A DNA stretch of 56,268 nucleotides from Nitrososphaeria archaeon (GTDB lineage Archaea; Thermoproteota; Nitrososphaeria; Nitrososphaerales; JAAOZN01). This document shows, in pieces, positions 34,060-42,344 of this stretch. The stretch spans positions 135,817 to 192,084 of the forward strand of contig JARVJZ010000005.1 of assembly GCA_029775855.1 (NCBI GenBank), read 5' to 3'. The translations under genes were made by a program, and so were the position numbers. The notes beneath the pieces were generated by a model, which was not told the DNA's origin, made no database searches, and saw nothing but the letters and a program-made list of their open reading frames with translations. How positions within the stretch are numbered: position 1 is the stretch's first letter; every line of letters starts with the position of its first letter.

Positions 34060-35346
34060 CTACCTTGTTTTTGTAAGCTGTTTTAACAGATCTATGGTTT
34101 CTGCGACTGATCTGACTTCTTCTCGCCCATCCTTCATATTTTTTAAGATTAGTCTGTTAGAAGCGAGCTCTTTAGGTCCTATTATTATCACATAGTCTGA
34201 GTTGCGTTTAGAAGCTGCTTCGAGCTGCTTCCTCAGAGAGCGCTCCATGAGCTCTACTTCTGCTGGTAAGCCTTCTCCTCTTAGAGTTGACGCTATGTGT
34301 TGAGCAAAACTTCGAACCTCTTTACCAACATATGTGATATAGATGAGTGGTTCTCTTTGTGTGGTCGAGGCTACTTCTTTCTTGAGCGCGAGTATTGTTC
34401 TATCCACACCTCCTGCTACGCCTGTTGCACCTAGGTCTGGTCTACCGAATATCGCTGGTAGGATGTCGTATCTCCCCCCTCCGGCTAATGCGCCGAGTGC
34501 TTGGTCGTTTGTGAAAGCTTCGAAGACGACGCCTGTATAATAGTCGAGCCCTCTGACTATTGATAGATCTATGACCGTATTTTTGACACCTCTGTGCTTT
34601 AGTAGGTCTACAAGGTCGATAAGAGTGGTTGTAGATGTTAGATGGTATTCTTTTAAGCGATTTAGAACCTCTTCGATATCGCCACTTATTTTGCCGAATT
34701 CGAGTAGTTGGTTAAGTATTGAAGGTTCAACCTTTGAAGAGTATTCTTCTAATATTTCCTGTGCTGTTTTCTTTCCGAGCTTGTCTAATGCGCGCATCAT
34801 CTCGGCGACTAAAGGCTCGTCTTTCACACCAATATTCTTCTCTAAATATTCTTCAACCAGCCTCCTATCCCCTATATGAATAGATATATCCTCTAAACCC
34901 AGCCTTCTGAATAGGCTGTAAGCAAAATCGATTACTTCAGCATCAGCATCTACGTTGGTAGGCCCGAAGATCTCAGCATCCCACTGATAAAACCAGCGGT
35001 ACCTACCATACTGAGGCTCATCATACCTCCAGAGCCCGGCGAAAGAGCCTATCTTAACAGGAAACTGTAGAGCGCGGTTAGAGACGACCCACCTTGTTAG
35101 CCCAACTGTCAAATCGAATCTTAACCCAACTTCTCTACCACTCTTATCTTTGAAAGCGTATATCTCATCTCTTATAGATGAGCCACTCTTGGCTTCAAGC
35201 GTTTCCAGCATCTCAAGTGGAGAAGGCTCCATAAGACTGAACCCAAAGAGCTTACACGTCTGGATGAAAGCATCTCTAATACGCTCCATCAGCTCGAAGT
35301 CTGCTGGCTCGATGTCTCTAAGTCCTCTGGGTAGGTTGAACTTCAA
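34060..35346 (-). CDS. hisS: Histidyl-tRNA synthetase
   Basis: The 428-residue class II enzyme has PRGLRDIEP at the start, motif 1 around residues 35-60, motif 2 with the segment YDEPQYGRYRWFYQWDAEIFG, the HisRS-specific VRGLDYYTGVVFEA, motif 3 GATGVAGGVDRT, and a C-terminal anticodon-binding domain (residues 330-428). The start is TTG 35346, supported by a TATA box 26-33 bases upstream. It lies 33 bases downstream of rfcS on the same strand but has its own promoter. Confidence 0.95.
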   Translation of the reverse strand: MKFNLPRGLRDIEPADFELMERIRDAFIQTCKLFGFSLMEPSPLEMLETLEAKSGSSIRDEIYAFKDKSGREVGLRFDLTVGLTRWVVSNRALQFPVKIGSFAGLWRYDEPQYGRYRWFYQWDAEIFGPTNVDADAEVIDFAYSLFRRLGLEDISIHIGDRRLVEEYLEKNIGVKDEPLVAEMMRALDKLGKKTAQEILEEYSSKVEPSILNQLLEFGKISGDIEEVLNRLKEYHLTSTTTLIDLVDLLKHRGVKNTVIDLSIVRGLDYYTGVVFEAFTNDQALGALAGGGRYDILPAIFGRPDLGATGVAGGVDRTILALKKEVASTTQREPLIYITYVGKEVRSFAQHIASTLRGEGLPAEVELMERSLRKQLEAASKRNSDYVIIIGPKELASNRLILKNMKDGREEVRSVAETIDLLKQLTKTR

Positions 35347-35371
35347 CTCTATGAGCCTTTACATCTTTCCT

Positions 35372-35379
35372 TTATTATA
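35372..35379 (-). promoter_or_regulatory. TATA box of hisS
   Basis: GTATAATA on the minus strand, 26-33 bases before TTG 35346, at the 3' end of rfcS. Confidence 0.55.
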
Positions 35380-36366
35380 CTATTTCCCCTTCTTACCTTG
35401 CTGCGCCAAATCCTTACCTAGTTGAACCAACTCCGCCAGTAGGGCAGTAAGTTGTATTTCCGGGTTAGCACCCACGATAAGTCTGTAGTCATATTTGGCT
35501 ATCGACTCAGCTATCTTATCGAGGTTAGGGGGATTCAACCTACTTATCTCCTCAAATGCGTATTTTAAGAAGTCTTGTTCAGACATACCATAGACCCTTG
35601 TTAACTCGAGCATTTTCCCTCTGGCGGCGTTAAAGTCTCCATTTAACGCCTGCCTTACAATTTCAGAGACAAGGGCTTTGCTCGATATGCCAGCAACACG
35701 TTCAACGTTTTCTACGCTGATTTCACCTGTTGCCGCTGTAGTCTGTAGTATGTTTATGGCGTGCCTAAGGTCTCCTTCGCTTATCTTGTATATTAGCGCA
35801 AGCGCATCCTCTTGATACTTTTTTATACCTTCTGACTTGCAAATATATGCCAAGTGGTTAACCACATCCTTCTCCTCCAGCTTCTGGAATCTGAATATGG
35901 CGGTTCTGCTCTGTATAGGTTCTATTATGCCGGAGCTGTAGTTGCATATCAGTATGAATCGGCATATCCTTGAACTCTCCTCCATTATACGCCTTAACGC
36001 TGTCTGAGCATCATTAGTCATTTCATCAGCTTCATCAAGTATGATTATTCTAAATGGAATGTCAGCGGCGCCCACACTATAGCTGGCAAAGATCTTAATA
36101 CGCTCCCTAACTGTCTGAATCCCTCTTTCATCTGAAGCATTAAGCTCAAGCGTATAATCCCTCCAATAATCCTTCAACACAGCTCTTGCAACGCAAAGAG
36201 CAGCGGTAGTCTTACCAGTTCCAGGGGGGCCTGCGAAGAGTAGATGAGGCATTTCAGAAGGTGCTTTAATTAACTCCTTTAACCCTGATACGACGTGCCT
36301 CTGATTAACGATTTCATCAAGGTTAGCGGGTCTATACTTCTCAACCCACATTAGAGACTGCAACAC
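35380..36366 (-). CDS. rfcS: Replication factor C small subunit (clamp loader)
   Basis: The 328-residue AAA+ protein loads the PCNA sliding clamp. It starts WVEKYRPANLDEIV, with Walker A GPPGTGKTT, Walker B ILDEADEM, sensor ICNYSSGIIEPIQSR (SRC motif region) and the clamp-loader C-terminal helices. The frame starts at GTG 36366; ATG 36351 (MWVEKYRP) matches the family more closely, but the TATA box favours the GTG. The gene for the large subunit is not in the window. Confidence 0.95.
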   Translation of the reverse strand: MLQSLMWVEKYRPANLDEIVNQRHVVSGLKELIKAPSEMPHLLFAGPPGTGKTTAALCVARAVLKDYWRDYTLELNASDERGIQTVRERIKIFASYSVGAADIPFRIIILDEADEMTNDAQTALRRIMEESSRICRFILICNYSSGIIEPIQSRTAIFRFQKLEEKDVVNHLAYICKSEGIKKYQEDALALIYKISEGDLRHAINILQTTAATGEISVENVERVAGISSKALVSEIVRQALNGDFNAARGKMLELTRVYGMSEQDFLKYAFEEISRLNPPNLDKIAESIAKYDYRLIVGANPEIQLTALLAELVQLGKDLAQQGKKGK

Positions 36367-36393
36367 ACGCTCAGAAAGCCTAGAAGGCTTTAG

Positions 36394-36401
36394 GATATAA
36401 A
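36394..36401 (-). promoter_or_regulatory. TATA box of rfcS
   Basis: TTTATATC on the minus strand, 28-35 bases before GTG 36366 and 43-50 before ATG 36351. Confidence 0.5.
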
Positions 36402-36436
36402 GTGTTACTAAAAAGAAAAGAAAGAGAGGGAAATGG

Positions 36437-36973
36437 TTATGGTTTACCTAATGTCTTTTTCCCTGGACGCCACTCAGCTGGGCAGAGTTCACCTGTCTTT
36501 AGAGCCTGTAGTGTTCTTAGGGTTTCGTCCACACTTCTCCCGATGTTCATATCGTTTACAACAACATGTCTTACTATGCCCTCTGGATCGATGATGAAGG
36601 TCGCTCTGAAGGCGCTGCCATCCTCTTCGTTCAGCACACCATACGCTCTGCTTATGGCTAGGGTGGTGTCAGCTATTATTGGGAAGTTGGCTTTCTTGAT
36701 TCTTTCGTCAGTTTCATACCAAGCCTTGTGCGAGAAGAAGCTGTCTGTGCTGGCTCCGAGCACTACTGCATTCTCCTTCTTGAATTCTGGTTCAAGGTCT
36801 GCGAAGCGCTCTATCTCCGTTGGGCAGACGAAGGTGAAGTCCCTAGGGTAGAAGAAGAGTATAACCCATTTCCCGCGGTAGTCAGAGAGTCGAATCTTCT
36901 TCGGTTTGTCCGAGTCTCTTTCATATACTTCGGCTATGAAGTCAGGTGCTACACTTCTCACTTTTAGACACAT
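36437..36973 (-). CDS. Peroxiredoxin (AhpC/TSA family, 2-Cys type)
   Basis: The 178-residue thiol peroxidase has the peroxidatic Cys in PRDFTFVCPTEI and the resolving Cys near the C-terminus in LKTGELCPAEW, so it is a typical 2-Cys peroxiredoxin that reduces H2O2 and organic peroxides. GASTDSFFSHKAWYE and FRATFIIDPEGIVRH are also family hallmarks. ATG 36973. An AT-rich stretch (AAAATATTTG at about 37002-37011) may hold the promoter. It is divergent from the membrane/TrpB2 operon. Confidence 0.95.
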   Translation of the reverse strand: MCLKVRSVAPDFIAEVYERDSDKPKKIRLSDYRGKWVILFFYPRDFTFVCPTEIERFADLEPEFKKENAVVLGASTDSFFSHKAWYETDERIKKANFPIIADTTLAISRAYGVLNEEDGSAFRATFIIDPEGIVRHVVVNDMNIGRSVDETLRTLQALKTGELCPAEWRPGKKTLGKP

Positions 36974-37170
36974 AGAAGGTCATGTTAAATTGCGGCATAC
37001 AAATATTTTAACGTTGGTGTAACGGAACCTTAATTCTTCCAACCACTCTACAATATTAAAGGTTACCGCAAATTTTCTAATATTAATTTATGTTAATCGA
37101 TTTTAACAAAGTTTTATTAGCGTAAATGACGCTTATATTCGATAAATTTATAAGCAACCCAAATTTTACT

Positions 37171-38541
37171 ATGGGACGACCTAATATGATGCCTCCGTTA
37201 AAAATATGGCAACCTTGGAGAGGCATCCTAACCCTTATCGTCGTCGTCGCTATGGGAATCATAACATTCTGGCTCACCTTCATAACACCAGGCCCAATGG
37301 GTCCCAGTGGCCCTATGAACTGGATAGGATATGTTTCGGAGTATAATATGGCCTTGGTTCTACACTTAGTCTTCCTTCTATTCTTCCTAGGAGGATGGAT
37401 AGGTCAGAGGTTCGGCTGGGGCTTAAGGAGCCTCGTCAACCTAGTTGTGCTACTAATCCTCATGCTCGTGACCTTCATAATCTTCAGGTTCACTGTTGGC
37501 CCAACCTTTCCTTGGATGCTCTTCTACGAGATCAATACGTTGAATGTCTTCCTAATTATGGCGCTGATGTTCAATAACTGGCCTCTGCATAAAGTTAGGC
37601 AGCCGTATCAAGGTATAGGGCTCTTAGTGATAGGGTTTGTGGTGAGCAGCATACTCTATGTGGTATTACACAACTATACACCATTCTACCAGCAAGCAGC
37701 AGGTCTGCCACCTGAAGTCGCTGCGGCGCTTGTGCCCGCTGGAACCGACATTGCGGCGCTGAACCCTAACGGGGTTATGGATGCGTTTGTTATGGCTACC
37801 CTTAACACCATGTTCATCCTCTTCGTCTGCATCTTCTACTTCCTCTTCGACCTATGGCCCTTTAGGCTTCTTAAGAAGCAGCCTTGGATAGGCATCTCAG
37901 CCACAGCAGCTGCTGTGATAATCAGCTTAGTCGTCTGGAATGTTGCGTTAATCGTTGTGCCTCAGATCCACCAGGTCGACATGTCTCTTATGAAGGCTGC
38001 TGGGTTCGCGCCTCCCGATGTTCCTGATGTCTTGCCGCTAGCTGCTCTTCCTCCAGCTGTTCAAGAGAATATCACGATGCTGCTTATGTTAGGTGGATTC
38101 GAAGGTAATCTGATCTGGGGTACTCTAGTCTGGGCTGCGATCTTCATGTGGTGGCCTACACTTCTATTCACTAGGGGTGGTAGGGCTCCGTTCAATAGGC
38201 AGCCTGTGAAGGGCTTCATTCTACTCGCCTTAACGATAATAACAGCATTCATAGCGTTTCAATTGCTGCATTGGTATGGATTGTATTTAGCTCCTCCTCA
38301 AGCTTGGATGGTCCCTAACCTCATACCACCACCTTACCTAATCTACCTATGGCTCGTAATTTCTTGGCTTCCAGGTCTTTCAGTCTACACCGTGTTATAT
38401 GCTGTTGCCTTAGAGTCTTGGCCTCAACCTCTGCTGCCTCCACCACCACCAGATGTGCACACCTACCTAATCGGTAAGCAACCCATTATCATGAGTTCGA
38501 AGGAGGAGTTGAAGAACAGATATGTTAGGATGGAGGGATAG
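37171..38541 (+). CDS. Polytopic membrane protein with repeated WP/QPxxG hairpins, first gene of a TrpB2 operon, function unknown
   Basis: The 456-residue protein has about 10 TM helices. A motif recurs before helices: QPWRG (residue 14), QPYQG (144), QPWIG (237) and QPVKG (344). The last three are each preceded by a TM helix ending in WP (NNWPL, DLWPF, MWWPT) and a basic stretch, suggesting a duplicated two-helix unit. The C-terminal tail is proline-rich (LLPPPPPDVHTY) and then charged. I know no family for it. The next gene begins 2 bases after the stop, so it is tied to the two PLP proteins. Starts at 37126, 37171 and 37186 are all possible; TTATATTC at about 37133-37140 favours 37171. Confidence 0.7.
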   Translation: MGRPNMMPPLKIWQPWRGILTLIVVVAMGIITFWLTFITPGPMGPSGPMNWIGYVSEYNMALVLHLVFLLFFLGGWIGQRFGWGLRSLVNLVVLLILMLVTFIIFRFTVGPTFPWMLFYEINTLNVFLIMALMFNNWPLHKVRQPYQGIGLLVIGFVVSSILYVVLHNYTPFYQQAAGLPPEVAAALVPAGTDIAALNPNGVMDAFVMATLNTMFILFVCIFYFLFDLWPFRLLKKQPWIGISATAAAVIISLVVWNVALIVVPQIHQVDMSLMKAAGFAPPDVPDVLPLAALPPAVQENITMLLMLGGFEGNLIWGTLVWAAIFMWWPTLLFTRGGRAPFNRQPVKGFILLALTIITAFIAFQLLHWYGLYLAPPQAWMVPNLIPPPYLIYLWLVISWLPGLSVYTVLYAVALESWPQPLLPPPPPDVHTYLIGKQPIIMSSKEELKNRYVRMEG

Positions 38542-38543
38542 AT

Positions 38544-39851
38544 ATGGTTGAAAAGAGGACTCATAAGATAATATTACCAACACAAGAGATGCCGAAGGCT
38601 TGGCTCAACCCAACACCCATCTTAGCGAAGATGAAGAAGGAGCCTCCTAAACCAAAGAACCCTGAGAAGGCTGATAGAGTTGCGGAGATGGAGAAGTATT
38701 GGGCTCCATCGCTTCTCGCAATCGAGAAGTCTGATGCCGCTGAAATACCTATCCCAACAGCAGTAATGAACTTACTTATATGGGCTGGGAGACCTACACC
38801 GCTACAAAGAGCCTACAGACTGGAGCAAGCACTCAACACGCCAGCAAAGATCTTCTACAAGAGGGAGGACATACAATATGCAACAACAGGCAAAACCAAC
38901 ATAGCTATACCCCAAGCATATTATGCTGCTAAAGATGGATTTAAGAGGCTTGTAGCAGGAGGAGGGGCGCAGTGGGGTACGGCTGCCTCGATAGCTGCAA
39001 GGTACCAAGACCTTCCGCTAGATGTCTATATGCCTAGGGAGAGCCTAGAGTCCAAGGAGCCTCACCGCGTAGTCATGAATGTTAACGCTGCTACTGTTCA
39101 CGGCTCGCCTTCACAAGACACAGAGGTTGGTAAGCAGATGGCTAAAGAAGATCCGAATGGCTCTATTGCGACAGCCTTCTCAGAAGCTGTTGAAGCCGCG
39201 TCTAAGAATGATGGTGCTGCGGCCATATTCGGAAACTTCTACAATACACCGATAGTCTTTCAATCTATAGCTGGGTTGGAGGCGGCTGCTCAGCTTAAGA
39301 TGGCTGGTGTGTATCCTGATGTTGTAATAGGTTCAATCGAAGGCTTCCTAGGCTTGGCACTACCGTTTATAGCAGATGTTGCAGATGGTAGGAAGACAGG
39401 GACAAAGTTTATCGTCGCTGGCTCTAAGTATGTGCCTTCGCTGACCGAGGGTAAGATTGAATTCGACTACCCAGATTACGCGGGGTTGATGCCGCTCTAC
39501 AGATTCCACACATTAGGCTGTAAGCGCACCATACCCTTGATACATGCTGGTGAGCTGAGATACCACGGCGTTTCACCAATATTGAGCACTCTTGTGGAAT
39601 CTGGTTTAGTTACTCCAAAGATGTATGGGCAGACCGAGCTCTATGAGAGCGGCACCATCTTCTGCAGGAACCAAGGCGTAATACCTTCACACGAAGCGCA
39701 GTATGCGATTAAAGCAGCTATAGATGAGGCTCTACAGGCAAAATCTGAGGGGAAAGAGAAGGTCATACTCTTCAACCTCTCAGGACACACCATGCTTGAG
39801 CATAAAGGGTACTTAGAGTACATAATTCAGAAGAAGTTAGAGTTGCCTTGA
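38544..39851 (+). CDS. TrpB2-like PLP-fold protein with degenerate active site
   Basis: The 435-residue protein clearly belongs to the TrpB2 branch of tryptophan synthase beta chains (WAGRPTPLQRAYRLEQAL, FYKREDI, AYYAAKDGF, HAGELRYHG, NLSGH). Key positions differ from its neighbour: GSHKPN became TTGKTN, which keeps Lys117. The catalytic Glu of ETGAGQWG is Gly in GGGAQWG. The PLP phosphate loop GGGSN is missing, with GSIEGF from residue 263. It can hardly work as a normal tryptophan synthase; a regulatory or structural partner of the second TrpB2 is likely. Starts 2 bases after the membrane protein gene. No trpA occurs in the window. Confidence 0.85.
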   Translation: MVEKRTHKIILPTQEMPKAWLNPTPILAKMKKEPPKPKNPEKADRVAEMEKYWAPSLLAIEKSDAAEIPIPTAVMNLLIWAGRPTPLQRAYRLEQALNTPAKIFYKREDIQYATTGKTNIAIPQAYYAAKDGFKRLVAGGGAQWGTAASIAARYQDLPLDVYMPRESLESKEPHRVVMNVNAATVHGSPSQDTEVGKQMAKEDPNGSIATAFSEAVEAASKNDGAAAIFGNFYNTPIVFQSIAGLEAAAQLKMAGVYPDVVIGSIEGFLGLALPFIADVADGRKTGTKFIVAGSKYVPSLTEGKIEFDYPDYAGLMPLYRFHTLGCKRTIPLIHAGELRYHGVSPILSTLVESGLVTPKMYGQTELYESGTIFCRNQGVIPSHEAQYAIKAAIDEALQAKSEGKEKVILFNLSGHTMLEHKGYLEYIIQKKLELP

Positions 39852-39854
39852 AAA

Positions 39855-39862
39855 GGAGGTGA
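39855..39862 (+). promoter_or_regulatory. Strong Shine-Dalgarno that decides the second TrpB2 start
   Basis: GGAGGTGA is a full match to the 16S 3' end. It overlaps the possible GTG start at 39859, so that codon cannot be the start; TTG 39871, 8 bases further on, is well placed. Confidence 0.65.
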
Positions 39863-39870
39863 GAAAAAGG

Positions 39871-41277
39871 TTGGAATCTAAAGAAGAAAAGAGGATTGAG
39901 AAGGCGAAGCAAGTATTCGAATCAGCGAAGGAAAAGTTCGAACCCAAAAGCGTAATAAGAGTAGACCTACCAGAAGACGAACTACCAACATCCTGGTATA
40001 ACATAAACGCAGACCTACATAAATGCGGCATGAAGACACCCTTCCCAACCGGGCCTGGGTTAGCGATATTACCTAAGATCTTCCCACCCTCTCTCCTAGC
40101 GCAAGAGCTATCACACGACCGCTGGATCAAGATACCAGACGAGCTGCTTGAATACTACAAGATCTGGCGCCCCACACCACTACATCGGGCGAAGAGGCTT
40201 GAAGAGTTCCTAAAGACGCCTTGCAGAATCTACTATAAGCAGGAGTATGTGAGCCCACCTGGAAGCCACAAGCCGAACACAGCTATAGCGCAAGCGTACT
40301 TCAACAAGAAGGATGGCTATGAAGGGCTTGCAACAGAGACCGGAGCAGGTCAATGGGGTTCTGCATTAAGCTTCTCAGGCGCCTTGACCGGCTTAAAGGT
40401 CGATGTATTCATGGTTAGGGTCTCCTACTACCAGAAGCCAGGTAGGCGTGTGCTTATGGAGTCTTGGGGTGCGAGGTGTGTTCCATCTCCTTCTGTGCCC
40501 CCAGAGAGGGTCTATCCTGATATGGCAACTGAGTTCGCAAAGAAGGTCTTGGAGAAGGATCCAGATAGCCCAGGTTCACTGGGTATCGCGATATCTGAGG
40601 CTATAGAGCATGCGTTGAAGAAGCCCTATCCAATAAACTACTCTCTTGGTAGTGTTTTGAACCACGTGCTTATGCACCAGACCATAATTGGATTGGAGGC
40701 GAAGAAGCAGTTCGAACTCATCGACGAGTATCCGGATGTGCTCTTTGGATGCACAGGAGGGGGCTCAAACTACTCTGGCTTCACCTTCCCCTTCACCCAA
40801 GACAAGCTTGACGGCAAAAAACCTGACTTGAGGTTCGTGGCAGCCGAAGCTGAGTCTTGCCCAAGATACACCAAACCCAAGTATATTGGCTACGACTATG
40901 GCGACACAGCTGGCATGACACCTATGATATGGATGTATACACTTGGACACGACTTTGTGCCCCCTCGAATTCACGCCGGTGGGTTAAGGTATCACGGTAA
41001 TGCGCCTCAGCTCTGCACATTGGTCTACAAGAAGGTGCATGAAGTCGTCGCCATACCTCAGACCGAAATCTTCCAAGCCGGTCAGATCTTGTCTCAGACA
41101 GAAGGGTTCCTTAGTGCTCCAGAGACGCTCCACGCTTGGGCTGCTTTGATAAGAGAAGCTAGGAGATGCAAAGAGACTGGGGAGAAGAAGGTACTCGCCC
41201 TTAATGATAGCGGCCACGGTTGGTTGGATGTAAGAGGATACGACGAGTTTCTCAAGAAGAAGCTTGAGGTGGCTTAG
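39871..41277 (+). CDS. trpB2: TrpB2-type tryptophan synthase beta chain, active-site residues intact
   Basis: The 468-residue PLP enzyme has the TrpB2 N-terminal extension (LPEDELPTSWYNINADL) and then WRPTPLHRAKRLEEFL. The Schiff-base Lys134 is in GSHKPN, catalytic Glu156 in ETGAGQWG and the PLP phosphate loop in CTGGGSNYSGF from residue 294; HAGGLRYHG and NDSGHG follow. TrpB2 enzymes condense indole with serine or phosphoserine. I use TTG 39871 because of the Shine-Dalgarno at 39855-39862. No trpA or other trp gene is near, so indole salvage or another beta-replacement reaction is as likely as biosynthesis. Overlaps the convergent tatD gene by 4 bases. Confidence 0.92.
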   Translation: MESKEEKRIEKAKQVFESAKEKFEPKSVIRVDLPEDELPTSWYNINADLHKCGMKTPFPTGPGLAILPKIFPPSLLAQELSHDRWIKIPDELLEYYKIWRPTPLHRAKRLEEFLKTPCRIYYKQEYVSPPGSHKPNTAIAQAYFNKKDGYEGLATETGAGQWGSALSFSGALTGLKVDVFMVRVSYYQKPGRRVLMESWGARCVPSPSVPPERVYPDMATEFAKKVLEKDPDSPGSLGIAISEAIEHALKKPYPINYSLGSVLNHVLMHQTIIGLEAKKQFELIDEYPDVLFGCTGGGSNYSGFTFPFTQDKLDGKKPDLRFVAAEAESCPRYTKPKYIGYDYGDTAGMTPMIWMYTLGHDFVPPRIHAGGLRYHGNAPQLCTLVYKKVHEVVAIPQTEIFQAGQILSQTEGFLSAPETLHAWAALIREARRCKETGEKKVLALNDSGHGWLDVRGYDEFLKKKLEVA

Positions 41278-42044
41278 CCACCCTCACCTTTATTTTTTAA
41301 GCTTAGGTATCTTAGGGTGTTTTCGAATATTATGCTGCGCATATCCTCGAAGTCTAGTCTATGTAGTGTTGATAGGGTGTAGACGACGCTCGGTATGAAT
41401 GCTGGCAAAGCCGGCTTGTTTTGGAAGGCTGCGCCGAAGGAGACCGGACCATCTGTTTCGGTTAAAATTGATGTAGGTGGGGTGCTTAAGGCTAGGCGTT
41501 GGATCTTCTTCGAGTAGACGGTTGATGGGCCGTATGAGATGAAGTAGCCTCGCTCACAAGCTTCTTTCAGCTGCTGTGGTGTCCCAGCGAACCAGTGTAG
41601 CAGCACATTTCGTAGATTATATGTGCTGAGAGTAGCGAGGACATCGTCTACACTGCTTCTTGAGTGTATCGAAAGGGGTTTCTGAAGACGCTCAGCCAAT
41701 TTAAGCATAGATTCAAAGACCTCTTTTTGCCTCTTATATTCAACTTCATCCTTCGCGTATTTTCTATCTAAACCAACTTCACCTATACCAGCGAGGTTGG
41801 AGGGGTCTAAAACTGCTCTAAGAGAATCAGCATCTTCGCTCTGCGCTGACCAGGGATGCACACCTCCAAACGCTCTAACTGTTCCCCCAGCTTTGGCTTC
41901 GAGCTCTAGGTTTAGCTTAGAAGTTATGGCGTCAACAGCGACCGCAATCAGAATCTTGCTAGTAGCTTTAGCCTCTAAGAGGATTTGGTGTAAGAGACTC
42001 TTTAGTTCTGGGTCAGAGAGGTGGATATGCGCATCAGCGAACAT
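41274..42044 (-). CDS. TatD-family metal-dependent deoxyribonuclease/hydrolase
   Basis: The 256-residue protein is a TIM-barrel amidohydrolase-like enzyme with ADAHIHL (HxH), the metal-bridging Glu in GIGEVGLDRKY, His in LSIHSRSS and LLHWFAGT, and the final Asp in ETDGPVSF. TatD proteins are DNases with 3'-5' exonuclease activity. The family length is 250-270. ATG 42044; it is divergent from the histone gene. Confidence 0.9.
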   Translation of the reverse strand: MFADAHIHLSDPELKSLLHQILLEAKATSKILIAVAVDAITSKLNLELEAKAGGTVRAFGGVHPWSAQSEDADSLRAVLDPSNLAGIGEVGLDRKYAKDEVEYKRQKEVFESMLKLAERLQKPLSIHSRSSVDDVLATLSTYNLRNVLLHWFAGTPQQLKEACERGYFISYGPSTVYSKKIQRLALSTPPTSILTETDGPVSFGAAFQNKPALPAFIPSVVYTLSTLHRLDFEDMRSIIFENTLRYLSLKNKGEGG

Positions 42045-42081
42045 AGTTTAATCTACTTTGCTAAGCTATTTAGCCTTAGAG

Positions 42082-42089
42082 TTAAATAC
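42082..42089 (+). promoter_or_regulatory. TATA box of the histone gene
   Basis: TTAAATAC, 26-33 bases before ATG 42115. Confidence 0.5.
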
Positions 42090-42114
42090 TCGAGATTAAG
42101 ATTTAGCTAATGTG

Positions 42115-42339
42115 ATGGGTATGTCTGAGCAAGAGCTCGGTTTGGCTGCGGTCTACAGGCTCATAAAGAAAGGTGGCGCTGAGAGGGTTAGTGATGAAGC
42201 AGCTGAGGAGCTAAGAGTTATTCTAGAGGAGTTGGCGGTTAAGATAGCTCAATACGCTGTTGAGTTGGCAGAGCACGCTGGTAGAAAGACGGTTAGAGCG
42301 ATTGACATAAGGCTCGCGTCAAAGAACATTCTCAGATAA
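42115..42339 (+). CDS. Archaeal histone
   Basis: The 74-residue protein is a single histone fold: helix 1 AAVYRLIKKGGAERV, long helix 2 SDEAAEELRVILEELAVKIAQ in pattern, the loop GRKTVRAID with the DNA-binding RKT, and helix 3 DIRLASKNIL. It dimerises and wraps DNA. Starts at GTG 42112, ATG 42115 and ATG 42121 are all in frame; 42115 agrees best with the TATA box. Histones are absent from many Thermoproteota orders, so its presence next to Cdv genes fits the Nitrososphaeria/Aigarchaeota side. Confidence 0.95.
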   Translation: MGMSEQELGLAAVYRLIKKGGAERVSDEAAEELRVILEELAVKIAQYAVELAEHAGRKTVRAIDIRLASKNILR

Positions 42340-42344
42340 CCGTT

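Noticed and set aside
36402-36851. A 149-codon ORF antisense to the peroxiredoxin gene
   Set aside because: Composition bias only; the opposite strand encodes an intact peroxiredoxin.
38544-39851. The first TrpB2-like gene as a decayed pseudogene
   Set aside because: The frame is full-length and well kept outside the PLP loop, with tight operon spacing, so a conserved non-catalytic role is more likely.
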